In this document: positions 45,650 to 53,707 of the stretch, piece after piece
How positions within the stretch are numbered: position 1 is the stretch's first letter
Layout: each line of letters opens with the position of its first letter
NCBI RefSeq assembly: GCF_040096455.1
Contig: NZ_JBBMER010000006.1
Coordinates: forward strand, 62,001-126,000
Direction of reading: 5' to 3'
Origin: Lachnospira rogosae
Lineage (GTDB): Bacteria > Bacillota > Clostridia > Lachnospirales > Lachnospiraceae
Length of the DNA: 64,000 nt
Notes under the pieces: model-generated
The model's input: only the letters and a program-made list of their open reading frames with translations
The model's database searches: none
What the model was told of the DNA's origin: nothing
Position numbers and translations under genes: made by a program

Positions 45650-45976
45650 CTAACCCTGTATATTATCCTGACTGATGTCCCCTTTCCTATCTACAACCTG
45701 CTTATTCATCTTCTTATCTTCTCTTATAAGCCTGCGGATTTTGGAAAGTGTTTCCGGAGAAAGTCCGCGTTCCGCATAATATGGAGATATATAGCGGGAC
45801 TCCTTCTTGTCCGAATTGGCAGTATTTCTTGCAAGAACCTTGCTTCTTACAATGTTGAGTTCCCTTGGGGCATCTATTAAAAGATGAATGTTCCCTTCTG
45901 AGCCTCCCGAATAGATAACCCTTACGTCATCACCAATGTTGATGTACTCGCCGGGTTTGATTGTTAGTTTTAACAC
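45650..45976 (-). CDS. csrA: Carbon storage regulator CsrA, extended
   Basis: CsrA is an RNA-binding repressor that controls flagellin translation in Firmicutes. The N-terminal 60 residues match the family (MLKLTIKPGEYINIGDDVRV and APRELNIVR). At 108 residues it is longer than usual (60-75), with a charged C-terminal extension. The start is GTG, with AGGAGG 5 nt upstream; an overlapping ATG is out of frame. It precedes flagellin with 131 nt between. FliW, its usual antagonist, is not in the window. Confidence 0.88.
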   Translation of the reverse strand: MLKLTIKPGEYINIGDDVRVIYSGGSEGNIHLLIDAPRELNIVRSKVLARNTANSDKKESRYISPYYAERGLSPETLSKIRRLIREDKKMNKQVVDRKGDISQDNIQG

Positions 45977-45994
45977 ATTAACCTCCTTGTCTAT

Positions 45995-46021
45995 GAATAG
46001 TCGCAGAGGATTGGACTATTC
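45995..46021 (-). promoter_or_regulatory. Inverted repeat in the csrA leader
   Basis: GAATAGTC (45995-46002) and GACTATTC (46014-46021) are perfect 8-bp arms with an 11-nt loop. It lies between the left recombination site and csrA, so any transcript from the cassette would carry it. It may bind a regulator or shape the leader RNA. Confidence 0.5.
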
Positions 46022-46039
46022 ACATTTACTTCCTTGTTG

Positions 46040-46068
46040 ATGCAACATTTTATATTAAAATGTTGCAT
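46040..46068 (+). repeat. Left 29-bp recombination-type site (IR-L)
   Basis: 13-bp arms ATGCAACATTTTA and TAAAATGTTGCAT flank the centre TAT. It is the exact reverse complement of the right site at 46774-46802. Arm and spacer layout is what a tyrosine recombinase core site would look like. Confidence 0.85.
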
Positions 46069-46091
46069 TTATATATTGGAGGTATTGATTA

Positions 46092-46670
46092 TTGAGTACA
46101 GCACAACCTATAAGAAGTAATGATGAATTAAATTTGTTTAAGGAATTTTATTTGAACAATAGACCGAATGTCAGAAACTATGCATTGATATGTATTGGGT
46201 TGAATTCTGCGTTGAGAATTAGTGATGTTTTGCAGTTAAGATGGGAAGATGTGTATGATTTTAAAAATGAACATTTTCTTAAACATATAATAATAATAGA
46301 AAAAAAGACTAATAAAGAGACCAGAATTGCAATTAATGACAATATAAAGCAGGGACTTGGTATGTATATGGATAGCTTATATAATATAAAAAAATGTGAT
46401 TATATATTTAATGGGCAGAAAAAAGGTAAGCCACTGAGCCGTTCACAGGCTTTTAGAATTATTAAGAAAGCAGCTAATGAACTTCATATGGAAAGCGGGA
46501 TAAGCTGTCATTCTATGAGAAAGACTTTTGGGTATTATGCCTGGAAATGTGGTACACCACCAGCAATATTAATGGATATATACAATCACTCTTCTTATGA
46601 AATAACAAGGAGATATTTAGGAATTAAGCAGGATGATAAAGACTCTGTATTTTTGAATATTAATCTATAA
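46092..46670 (+). CDS. Single-domain tyrosine recombinase (FimB/FimE-like invertase candidate)
   Basis: The 192-residue protein is only the catalytic domain, as in the fimbrial DNA invertases FimB and FimE. R42, K72, H140, R143, H166 and nucleophile Y175 are all present, so it looks active. The start is TTG with GGAGG 9 nt upstream (46078-46082). The gene begins 24 nt inside the left inverted site and ends about 100 nt before the right one. The promoter must overlap IR-L or lie outside the segment, so expression could depend on orientation. Confidence 0.83.
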   Translation: MSTAQPIRSNDELNLFKEFYLNNRPNVRNYALICIGLNSALRISDVLQLRWEDVYDFKNEHFLKHIIIIEKKTNKETRIAINDNIKQGLGMYMDSLYNIKKCDYIFNGQKKGKPLSRSQAFRIIKKAANELHMESGISCHSMRKTFGYYAWKCGTPPAILMDIYNHSSYEITRRYLGIKQDDKDSVFLNINL

Positions 46671-46711
46671 TATTAATGATAATTTATATTAAATTAAATT
46701 AGTAAACAGGG

Positions 46712-46738
46712 TAAAGTATTTTAAATTGGTGACGATAT
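46712..46738 (+). promoter_or_regulatory. Sigma-28 (SigD) type flagellar promoter inside the cassette
   Basis: TAAA (46712-46715), 15 nt, GACGATAT (46731-46738) differs from the Bacillus SigD consensus TAAA-N15-GCCGATAT at one position. It points right, out through IR-R and into a strong terminator. In the inverted orientation it would point into csrA and flagellin. Confidence 0.75.
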
Positions 46739-46773
46739 ATAGAATGTAAATAAGAATAGAATTATAAATTTTA

Positions 46774-46802
46774 ATGCAACATTTTAATATAAAATGTTGC
46801 AT
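46774..46802 (+). repeat. Right 29-bp recombination-type site (IR-R)
   Basis: The same 13-bp arms as IR-L (ATGCAACATTTTA and TAAAATGTTGCAT) flank the centre ATA. It equals the reverse complement of IR-L. Homology stops exactly at the 29-bp limit on both sides. Confidence 0.85.
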
Positions 46803-46874
46803 TTTGTTTATTATAAGACATATTATATGACAGCAATAAGTTAATTAGTCATTAATTAAAGCTGAAATCAATAA

Positions 46875-46924
46875 AAATAGAAAAACTAATTCATATTTAT
46901 TATACGAAATTAGTTTTTCTATTT
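46875..46924. terminator. Bidirectional terminator right of the cassette
   Basis: AAATAGAAAAACTAATT (46875-46891) pairs with AATTAGTTTTTCTATTT (46908-46924). It stops rightward transcripts from the recombinase and the sigma-28 promoter and leftward transcripts of the YhgE operon. Confidence 0.85.
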
Positions 46925-46946
46925 CTGTATTTAATATTATATTATT

Positions 46947-48722
46947 TTATATCATTACTCCCGATTTCTCCTTGCTCTTGTTAACTGTAGCATTAAGTTT
47001 TCTGCAAGGTATGGCAACGACAAGTCCGATAAATAAGCATATACCTACATATATCAATAATGCAATAATACATTTCCAGTAATACCAGCTATATGTTCCA
47101 CCGACACATTCTCTGAGGGCGTCCATAGCATAGGTGAATGGGAGGTATTTGTATATTGCCTGATATACAGTTGGAAGACATTGTATTGGGAATGTACCAC
47201 CAGCACCGGCAACCTGAATAACCATAATAACTACAGCAACGGCTTCACCGACATTTTCAAAGGCAACTGTAAGTGAATATGTAATCATTGTAAATACGAA
47301 TGAAGTAAATGATGCCGCTAACCAGAACTTAAATGGGTGAAGGCATTGTATTCCAATAAAGAATAAATCACCAAGTGTTATAAGTAATGCCTGTGCCTGT
47401 CCTATAAGGAAAAATGTTAAATATCTTCCAAAGAAAGCCTGAACAGAGGTAATATTGTATCCGCCAAAAGGATGAACCTTTACATGGATAATGGCAACTA
47501 ATATTAATGCACCAACCCATATTGATAATACTGAGTAGAATGGTGACATAGCTGAGCCATAATTCTCAATTGGATACAAGTCAACTGTTCCGATAGTAAC
47601 AGGAGCAGATATGAAAGATGCAAGTTCTTCTGTATTAAATGCGACGGCAGTCTGTAATAATGAATATGTACCACTGCTCTTAAAATCAACAAGCTTGGTT
47701 ATTGAGTCTGATAACTGGCTCTCAAGGTTATGTACAAGCTCTAATGTATTAGCAATAGAACTGCCCATCTGGCTTATTGAATTATCAAAATCTGCAACAT
47801 TGTATCCCATATCATCATATATTTCAGAGACAGAATTCATATATCCCTGAATTGTATTAATATCATTGGCAATATTAGCAAATATTGTTGAGTCTATAAG
47901 ATTACTCTTTCCTATAGTATTATTCAATTCATTAAGAATTGCTTTTTCACTGTCAAATTTCACTGATAAATCTGGCGATATAGCTGCTGCAGTATCAGAT
48001 GTTGACTGTGCTGTGCTTATTATATTGGAAACGGCAGTAAGCACGCTGTCAAATGTAGACACCTGTGTATTAACAACCTGTAATTTGGCTATTAATATAT
48101 CTAATATTGAGTTGCCGCTTACATTTTCCTTATTAATATTATTACCATCAGAGTCTTTAATTGCACCTATATTATCAGCAATATCGGCAGATTTCATTAT
48201 AGCTTCTGTAAGTGAGCTTATAAATGTAGCATTAACCTGTTGTTGTACTGCTGTCTTGGCTTTGTCTGTTATCTTAGGGGCAATGGCATTTTTCTTCTGG
48301 TTAGTATAATAGATAATCTCCGGATGTGTCATATTATCAGCTAAGAAGCTTACCATATCACGAGAGAAATCTTCAGGCATTATCAATGCTGCATAGTAAT
48401 CTCCTGCCCATACACCCTCAATGGCTTCTTCTGACGTATCAGTAAATACCCAGCCGATAGTGTCATTGGTCTTAAGTGCTTCTATAATATTGGTGCTTAT
48501 ATTTACATTCATACCTGAAATATCAATTCCGGTATCATCATATGCTACAGCGACCTTTATGTTAGATGTTGAGTCAGAACCATAAGGGTCCCAGTTGGAT
48601 AAAATGTTAAACCAGGCATATAATGATGGAAGAACAGAGAGTCCCATTACAACGACTAAAGCTACAACATTTCGCCCAATTCTTTTCCAGTCGTTAGCAA
48701 ATACTCGAAATATATTTTTCAT
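46947..48722 (-). CDS. YhgE/Pip domain membrane protein (second of operon)
   Basis: The 591-residue membrane protein of the YhgE/Pip (phage infection protein) family has one N-terminal transmembrane helix, a long extracytoplasmic coiled region and about five C-terminal transmembrane helices related to ABC-2 permeases. The start region reads SVLPSLYAWFNILSNWDPYG, the family hallmark. Upstream in-frame starts lie inside the preceding gene, whose stop is 1 nt before the ATG. A transport or cell-envelope role is assumed; the substrate is unknown. Confidence 0.83.
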   Translation of the reverse strand: MKNIFRVFANDWKRIGRNVVALVVVMGLSVLPSLYAWFNILSNWDPYGSDSTSNIKVAVAYDDTGIDISGMNVNISTNIIEALKTNDTIGWVFTDTSEEAIEGVWAGDYYAALIMPEDFSRDMVSFLADNMTHPEIIYYTNQKKNAIAPKITDKAKTAVQQQVNATFISSLTEAIMKSADIADNIGAIKDSDGNNINKENVSGNSILDILIAKLQVVNTQVSTFDSVLTAVSNIISTAQSTSDTAAAISPDLSVKFDSEKAILNELNNTIGKSNLIDSTIFANIANDINTIQGYMNSVSEIYDDMGYNVADFDNSISQMGSSIANTLELVHNLESQLSDSITKLVDFKSSGTYSLLQTAVAFNTEELASFISAPVTIGTVDLYPIENYGSAMSPFYSVLSIWVGALILVAIIHVKVHPFGGYNITSVQAFFGRYLTFFLIGQAQALLITLGDLFFIGIQCLHPFKFWLAASFTSFVFTMITYSLTVAFENVGEAVAVVIMVIQVAGAGGTFPIQCLPTVYQAIYKYLPFTYAMDALRECVGGTYSWYYWKCIIALLIYVGICLFIGLVVAIPCRKLNATVNKSKEKSGVMI

Positions 48723-48723
48723 A

Positions 48724-49110
48724 TTATTCTTCTGAACCTCCATTCTTGATATAATTCTTAGTAATATCTGATATGGCTTTCGCTGTATCAATAAGTGAGT
48801 CATCATACTCATTACCAACAATATCTTTAAGATTTTCGGTCATATTATAATCTTTATATTCAATGGCAATAAGATAGCCGCTTATAATAAATAAAGAAGC
48901 AATCCACATTACAAGAAATATAACTTTAGAGCTGTTTACAACAAATAAAAGGGTAAGGAATATAATGGGAATTACTAACATTGCTATTATTCCGTATTTA
49001 ATTCTGTCTTTGTTACGTTTGTGTTCTCTATAGTAATAGTCTTTAATCATATCTACTGATTTCGCAGCAGTATCTATATTTACAGATATTTCATCTTTAA
49101 TATCAGACAT
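48724..49110 (-). CDS. Small two-TM membrane protein of the YhgE operon
   Basis: The 128-residue product has two central transmembrane helices (about 40-58 and 62-82) between charged ends. GAGGAGG before the ATG at 49110 fixes the start; the frame is open 7 codons further. It is tightly packed between two YhgE genes and probably forms a complex or acts as an accessory. I do not recognise a family. Confidence 0.65.
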   Translation of the reverse strand: MSDIKDEISVNIDTAAKSVDMIKDYYYREHKRNKDRIKYGIIAMLVIPIIFLTLLFVVNSSKVIFLVMWIASLFIISGYLIAIEYKDYNMTENLKDIVGNEYDDSLIDTAKAISDITKNYIKNGGSEE

Positions 49111-49136
49111 AAACTCCTCCTCATTCATCAATTAAT

Positions 49137-51326
49137 CTACATAAGTTTAGTATCGTGCATACGGTGATGCATATAATGATTGAGCTTCATAAATGGCTTT
49201 CTTAGGAAAAGACCAAGGAATAAAGTACCTATAACAAATAGCATAAGCTGTCCCATAAGTATGAAGTAATCATATCTGTAGAAACCACTTACACATTCTC
49301 TTATGGCATTGATAGCATAAGGGAATGGGAAATATATATATACATTTCTAAAGAATGATGGTAACAGTTCAATAGGGTATGTACCACTTGAACCAGCAAT
49401 CTGAATAACTACGAGAACAACGGCTAAAGCTTTACCGACATCACCAAACGAAAGTGTAAGTGTATATATAAGCAATGTAAATGCAAAGCTTACAAGTGAT
49501 GCGGTAAGCATAAATATTCCTGGGTGCACACAGTATATTTTAAGTAAATATATATCACCAAGAACTGTTATAACTGCCTGAATCTGTCCCATAAGCCAGA
49601 ATATTAAATATCGTCCGAAATATTTCTGTGTTAATGTAGCATTTTTAAATTCTTCCCTGTCATCAGGAGATGTCTTGATAAGTGCTGTAAGGAGAAGACC
49701 TCCAACCCATAAAGCAAGAGTTGTATAGAAAGGTGCTACTGCTGTTCCGTAATTAACAGCTTCGTATACATTTTCAGTTGTAACCTTAACAGGTGATGAG
49801 AAGAATTCGCCGTATTCAGATGAATCCTTGTCAAGAAGCTTCTGCATAAGCTCATACTTTCCATCGTCTTTTAATGCAGCAAGCTCTGTATTGGCTTTAT
49901 CTAAAGTATTCTGTACATTGCCGATAAGTTCCCCCATAGTATCTAATGTGAAATTAACACTAGAAAGTGTACTGTCTACGCCATTAATAATAGTACTTAT
50001 GGCAGAAAGGCTGTCTGAAGCAGATACAAGTGAGTCGTAGATAGAGTTGATGGAAGTCTTAAATAATTCACCAGATTTGCCAACTGAATCGTTAATACTT
50101 GATGTAAGTATGCTATTAAGTGAATTAATAGAGTTCTCACACTGTACAAGTGCATCATCCATATATGTAAATATGTTAGCAGGGTCAGCCTTAGAGTCTG
50201 TATACCACTGTGTAAATGTTGTCATATTCTGTGCGGCTGTCTTAAGAAGTGCAGGCATAAGGTCAAGTGAACTTATAAGACTGTCATATAAGAACTGGTT
50301 ATTACCGCCGTTATCATTATCAATATCTTTGAAATGTTCAAGTATTGGTTTAAGGCTGTTATTAAACTCATTATTAGCATTAATAACTTCATTCATTAAA
50401 CTGTTAAGTTCGCCAAGCTGTTTGATAATATCAAGCTTGGTAACAAGTGTGTGATTATTCTTATAGTCTGCAATCTTTCCGCGTAATGTTTCAATTTTGC
50501 CGGTGAGCTTAGTGTTAATATCAGTTAATCTGGTAAGAGATGCACTGATATTGGCAGTATAAGCATCAATTGCATTGTTAGCTGTATTCTTTGAAGCCTC
50601 AATATTCTCTTCTGACATATTACTCTGCATATCAGATACAAGTGCATCTGTCTTTTTAAGAGTATCTGAAAGGTTGTCATTACTTGCATTAAACATACTG
50701 ATTGAAGCGTTGTATTCAGATAAGTTATTGCTTATATCCGTTAATTTATCTGATATGTCAGATAATACATTGGTCTTTGTAAGAGAAGCAGCATCAGTTG
50801 AATTAAGAATTGTAACTACAACTGTTTCAATAAATGTTTCATTAATAGTTTCCTGTAAAGTAGACTTTCCAGATTGTGTAATCTTGCTGGCAATAGCGTT
50901 CTTCTTGGCATTCTCATAATATGTAACAGAAGGAGTTTCCATATTATCATTAAGGAAATTAATCATTGAACGGCTGAAATTATCGCCGATTACTATTGCG
51001 GCGTAGTACTTGCCGCTTTTAACTCCGTCAATTGTGCTTTCCATATCTTTTGTAAATGTCCAGCCGAGTTTGTCATTTTCTTTGAGGTTATCAATAATAC
51101 TATTACCCATATTCTGATATTCGCCATCCATATCAAAACCAGTATCCTCAGAGTATACAGCAATCTTAATTGAAGCAGTATTAGCATAGGGATCCCAGTT
51201 AGAATAAATATTAAACCACGCATATAATGATGGAATAATACATAATCCTATGGCAATAATAAGTGCAAATATATTGCGGCATATGCCACGCAAATCTTTT
51301 ATAAAAATACGCAGAATTGTACTCAT
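49137..51326 (-). CDS. YhgE/Pip domain membrane protein (first of operon)
   Basis: The 729-residue paralogue has the same layout: an N-terminal transmembrane helix with CIIPSLYAWFNIYSNWDPYA, a long extracytoplasmic coiled-coil domain (about 170-500) and a C-terminal block of five transmembrane helices. The start ATG at 51326 has GGAG in front; a TTG two codons upstream is not used. It begins a three-gene operon with a small membrane protein and a second YhgE. Family members act in phage adsorption or export of unknown substrates. Confidence 0.84.
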   Translation of the reverse strand: MSTILRIFIKDLRGICRNIFALIIAIGLCIIPSLYAWFNIYSNWDPYANTASIKIAVYSEDTGFDMDGEYQNMGNSIIDNLKENDKLGWTFTKDMESTIDGVKSGKYYAAIVIGDNFSRSMINFLNDNMETPSVTYYENAKKNAIASKITQSGKSTLQETINETFIETVVVTILNSTDAASLTKTNVLSDISDKLTDISNNLSEYNASISMFNASNDNLSDTLKKTDALVSDMQSNMSEENIEASKNTANNAIDAYTANISASLTRLTDINTKLTGKIETLRGKIADYKNNHTLVTKLDIIKQLGELNSLMNEVINANNEFNNSLKPILEHFKDIDNDNGGNNQFLYDSLISSLDLMPALLKTAAQNMTTFTQWYTDSKADPANIFTYMDDALVQCENSINSLNSILTSSINDSVGKSGELFKTSINSIYDSLVSASDSLSAISTIINGVDSTLSSVNFTLDTMGELIGNVQNTLDKANTELAALKDDGKYELMQKLLDKDSSEYGEFFSSPVKVTTENVYEAVNYGTAVAPFYTTLALWVGGLLLTALIKTSPDDREEFKNATLTQKYFGRYLIFWLMGQIQAVITVLGDIYLLKIYCVHPGIFMLTASLVSFAFTLLIYTLTLSFGDVGKALAVVLVVIQIAGSSGTYPIELLPSFFRNVYIYFPFPYAINAIRECVSGFYRYDYFILMGQLMLFVIGTLFLGLFLRKPFMKLNHYMHHRMHDTKLM

Positions 51327-51432
51327 ATTCAATCTCCATTTACTATAATTTGACAGTTAATTATATCACTAGATATTAGGACATACAAGCTTCATAATTT
51401 TAAAAATCATATAAAAATCTCATAAAATTAAT

Positions 51433-51475
51433 AAAGGCTCTGGACATTATTGTTATAGTAATGTCCGGAGCCTTT
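51433..51475. terminator. Strong terminator between YhgE and metY genes
   Basis: AAAGGCTCTGGACATTA pairs with TAATGTCCGGAGCCTTT, giving a 17-bp stem. It lies downstream of the second metY on the minus strand and upstream of the YhgE operon, so it ends the metY transcript. Confidence 0.8.
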
Positions 51476-51513
51476 GTAAGCTTAATATGCTAAAGCTGAT
51501 AATGAATATTTAT

Positions 51514-52797
51514 TTAAATTGTATCAAGTGCTGCAGATATATCAGCAATCAAGTCATTTTTATCTTCAAGTCCGCAGGAAATTCTTATAAGTCCTGCTGG
51601 AACACCAGCTTCTTTTAATTGTTCATCATTAAGCTGTCTGTGTGTGGATGTTGCAGGATTAAGACAGCATGTTCTTGCATCAGCAACGTGTGTTTCTATT
51701 GCAGCAAGCTTAAGGTTCTTTAAGAACTTTTCGGCTGCTTCTTTTCCACCTTTGATTTCAAAAGATACTACACCACAGCCACCTTTAGGCATATATTTTT
51801 TGGCTGTTTCATAATATTTATTACTTTTAAGACCAGGATAGCTGACATATTCAACTTTAGGATGATTTTCAAGAAATTCAGCTACTGCCTGTCCATTTTC
51901 AACGTGGCGTGGCATTCTTACATGAAGAGATTCAAGTCCAAGATTAAGGATAAAGGCATTTTGTGGGGATTGTATACATCCTAAATCTCTCATAAGCTGT
52001 GATGTACACTTTGTGATAAATGCACCCTCTTTTCCGAATTTTTCTGCGTAAGTAATTCCATGGTAACTTTCATCTGGTGTGCATAGTCCTGGATACATAT
52101 CTGCATGTGCCATCCAGTCAAAATTACCAGAATCAACTATTGCACCTCCGACAGCAGCTCCATGACCATCCATATATTTAGTTGTTGAGTGAGTGACAAT
52201 ATCAGCACCCCATTCGATTGGTCTGCAATTAATAGGGGTTGGAAATGTATTATCTACAATAAGAGGGACATTATGTGTGTGTGCAACCTTTGCAAATTTC
52301 TCTATATCAAGAACTGTAAGAGCTGGATTGGCAATTGTCTCACCAAACATAGCTCTGGTATTATGTTTAAATGCTGCATTAAGTTCTTCTTCTGATGCAT
52401 CAGGTGAAACAAATGTAACGTCTATTCCCATTTTCTTGAAAGTAACTGAAATAAGATTGAAAGTTCCACCATATATTGATGATGATGCAACGATATGACT
52501 GCCACATTCACATATATTAAAAAGAGCAAAGAAGTTAGCAGCCTGTCCAGATGATGTAAGCATTGCGGCTGTTCCACCTTCAAGGGCTGCTATTTTGGCA
52601 GCAACGTGATCATTGGTAGGATTCTGTAGTCTTGTATAGAAATATCCTGATGCTTCCAGGTCAAATAGCTTACCCATATCTTCGCTTGTATCATATTTAA
52701 AAGTTGTAGATTGGATAATAGGAATTTGACGAGGCTCACCATTCGATGGTGTATAACCAGCCTGAACACACTTAGTATTAATAGAATAATCTTTCAT
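51514..52797 (-). CDS. metY: O-acetylhomoserine sulfhydrylase, second divergent copy
   Basis: The 427-residue PLP enzyme carries its Schiff-base lysine at K207 (HSTTKYMDGHG) and the YTRLQNPT motif. It differs strongly from the copy at 16062, so they are not recent duplicates. GGAGG precedes the ATG. O-acetylhomoserine versus cystathionine-type activity cannot be separated by eye; assignment to this family is solid, exact substrate less so. Confidence 0.82.
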   Translation of the reverse strand: MKDYSINTKCVQAGYTPSNGEPRQIPIIQSTTFKYDTSEDMGKLFDLEASGYFYTRLQNPTNDHVAAKIAALEGGTAAMLTSSGQAANFFALFNICECGSHIVASSSIYGGTFNLISVTFKKMGIDVTFVSPDASEEELNAAFKHNTRAMFGETIANPALTVLDIEKFAKVAHTHNVPLIVDNTFPTPINCRPIEWGADIVTHSTTKYMDGHGAAVGGAIVDSGNFDWMAHADMYPGLCTPDESYHGITYAEKFGKEGAFITKCTSQLMRDLGCIQSPQNAFILNLGLESLHVRMPRHVENGQAVAEFLENHPKVEYVSYPGLKSNKYYETAKKYMPKGGCGVVSFEIKGGKEAAEKFLKNLKLAAIETHVADARTCCLNPATSTHRQLNDEQLKEAGVPAGLIRISCGLEDKNDLIADISAALDTI

Positions 52798-52858
52798 AAT
52801 GACCTCCAGTGTAAATTATAGAATAATTAAATATTACTAATGTTATGTTATAAATAAA

Positions 52859-52890
52859 TTACCCTATAATTCTACAGGATTATAGGGTAA
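52859..52890 (-). terminator. Terminator of the Fe-S flavoprotein gene
   Basis: TTACCCTATAAT (52859-52870) pairs with ATTATAGGGTAA (52879-52890); on the minus strand a T-rich tail follows. Confidence 0.65.
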
Positions 52891-52903
52891 AATGCAATAA
52901 TTA

Positions 52904-53524
52904 TTACTTTATGAAGTTAGTCTTAGCCTCTCTTTCAGTAGCCGGGAGTGCGACACCTGCATTTTTACCAGCTTCAATACACTTTAACATCCAAGCCATA
53001 TTATGAGCTACGTTGCGCATTGTCTGTAAGCCTTCTAAATCCATAACGGCTTCGTTCTCATTGCGGCCATAGACGTTATTCCAGTATGTAGAGCTTACTA
53101 CTGGCATCTGTGATATTCCATAATATTTATTTAATACGTCAAATGAAGCAACTGTTCCACCACGTCTTGCAACAGCTACGCTTGCGGCTGGTTTAAAAGC
53201 AAAGGTCTTAGAACTTGAATAAAATACTCTGTCTAAGAAAGAGAGAATTCTTCCACTTGGGTGGGCATAATATACAGGTGTTCCAAATACAAACGCATCA
53301 GCTTCTTTTGCCTTGGCAATGAATTCATTAACATTGTCCTTAGTATATGCACAACCATCAGGTGTACATTGGTTACAGCCAATACAATCTCTTACTGCAT
53401 CTGCACCAATCTGGAATATTTCATAGTCAATTCCTTCATTATTAAGAGCTTTTCCAATCTCATTAAGTGCTGTAAATGTAGTTCCATTGATATGTGAACT
53501 ACCGTTTAACATTAATACTTTCAT
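52904..53524 (-). CDS. Flavodoxin-fold NAD(P)H/FMN reductase with Cys cluster
   Basis: The 206-residue cytoplasmic flavoprotein has the FMN loop NGSSHINGTT and a compact Cys motif (CIGCNQCTPDGC), as in iron-sulfur flavoproteins and NADPH-dependent FMN reductases. Another flavin-site motif is GTPVYYAHPSG. AGGAGG fits the second of two ATGs (53524). It is likely a redox enzyme for quinones or other small acceptors. Confidence 0.82.
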   Translation of the reverse strand: MKVLMLNGSSHINGTTFTALNEIGKALNNEGIDYEIFQIGADAVRDCIGCNQCTPDGCAYTKDNVNEFIAKAKEADAFVFGTPVYYAHPSGRILSFLDRVFYSSSKTFAFKPAASVAVARRGGTVASFDVLNKYYGISQMPVVSSTYWNNVYGRNENEAVMDLEGLQTMRNVAHNMAWMLKCIEAGKNAGVALPATEREAKTNFIK

Positions 53525-53707
53525 TATCATATGCCTCCTGATTTAATATCTTTTATTTGTTTAAACAAGTGTATATATTTTAAGCTTAAAAAGAAAAATT
53601 CTCAATACCTTGCATAATATATTTGATTAATATACTATTATATGGTGTGAAAATTATTAATTATTATGGAAACATTGATTATTGTTTAAAGGGAGCGTTA
53701 TTAATTT

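Larger units (their letters stand above)
46040..46802. mobile_element. Putative invertible DNA segment (recombinase plus outward sigma-28 promoter)
   Basis: The segment consists of IR-L, the tyrosine recombinase gene, a sigma-28 promoter and IR-R. The sites are in inverted orientation, which for a tyrosine recombinase predicts inversion rather than excision. Flipping would turn the internal promoter from facing the terminator at 46875 to facing csrA and flagellin. Confidence 0.65.
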
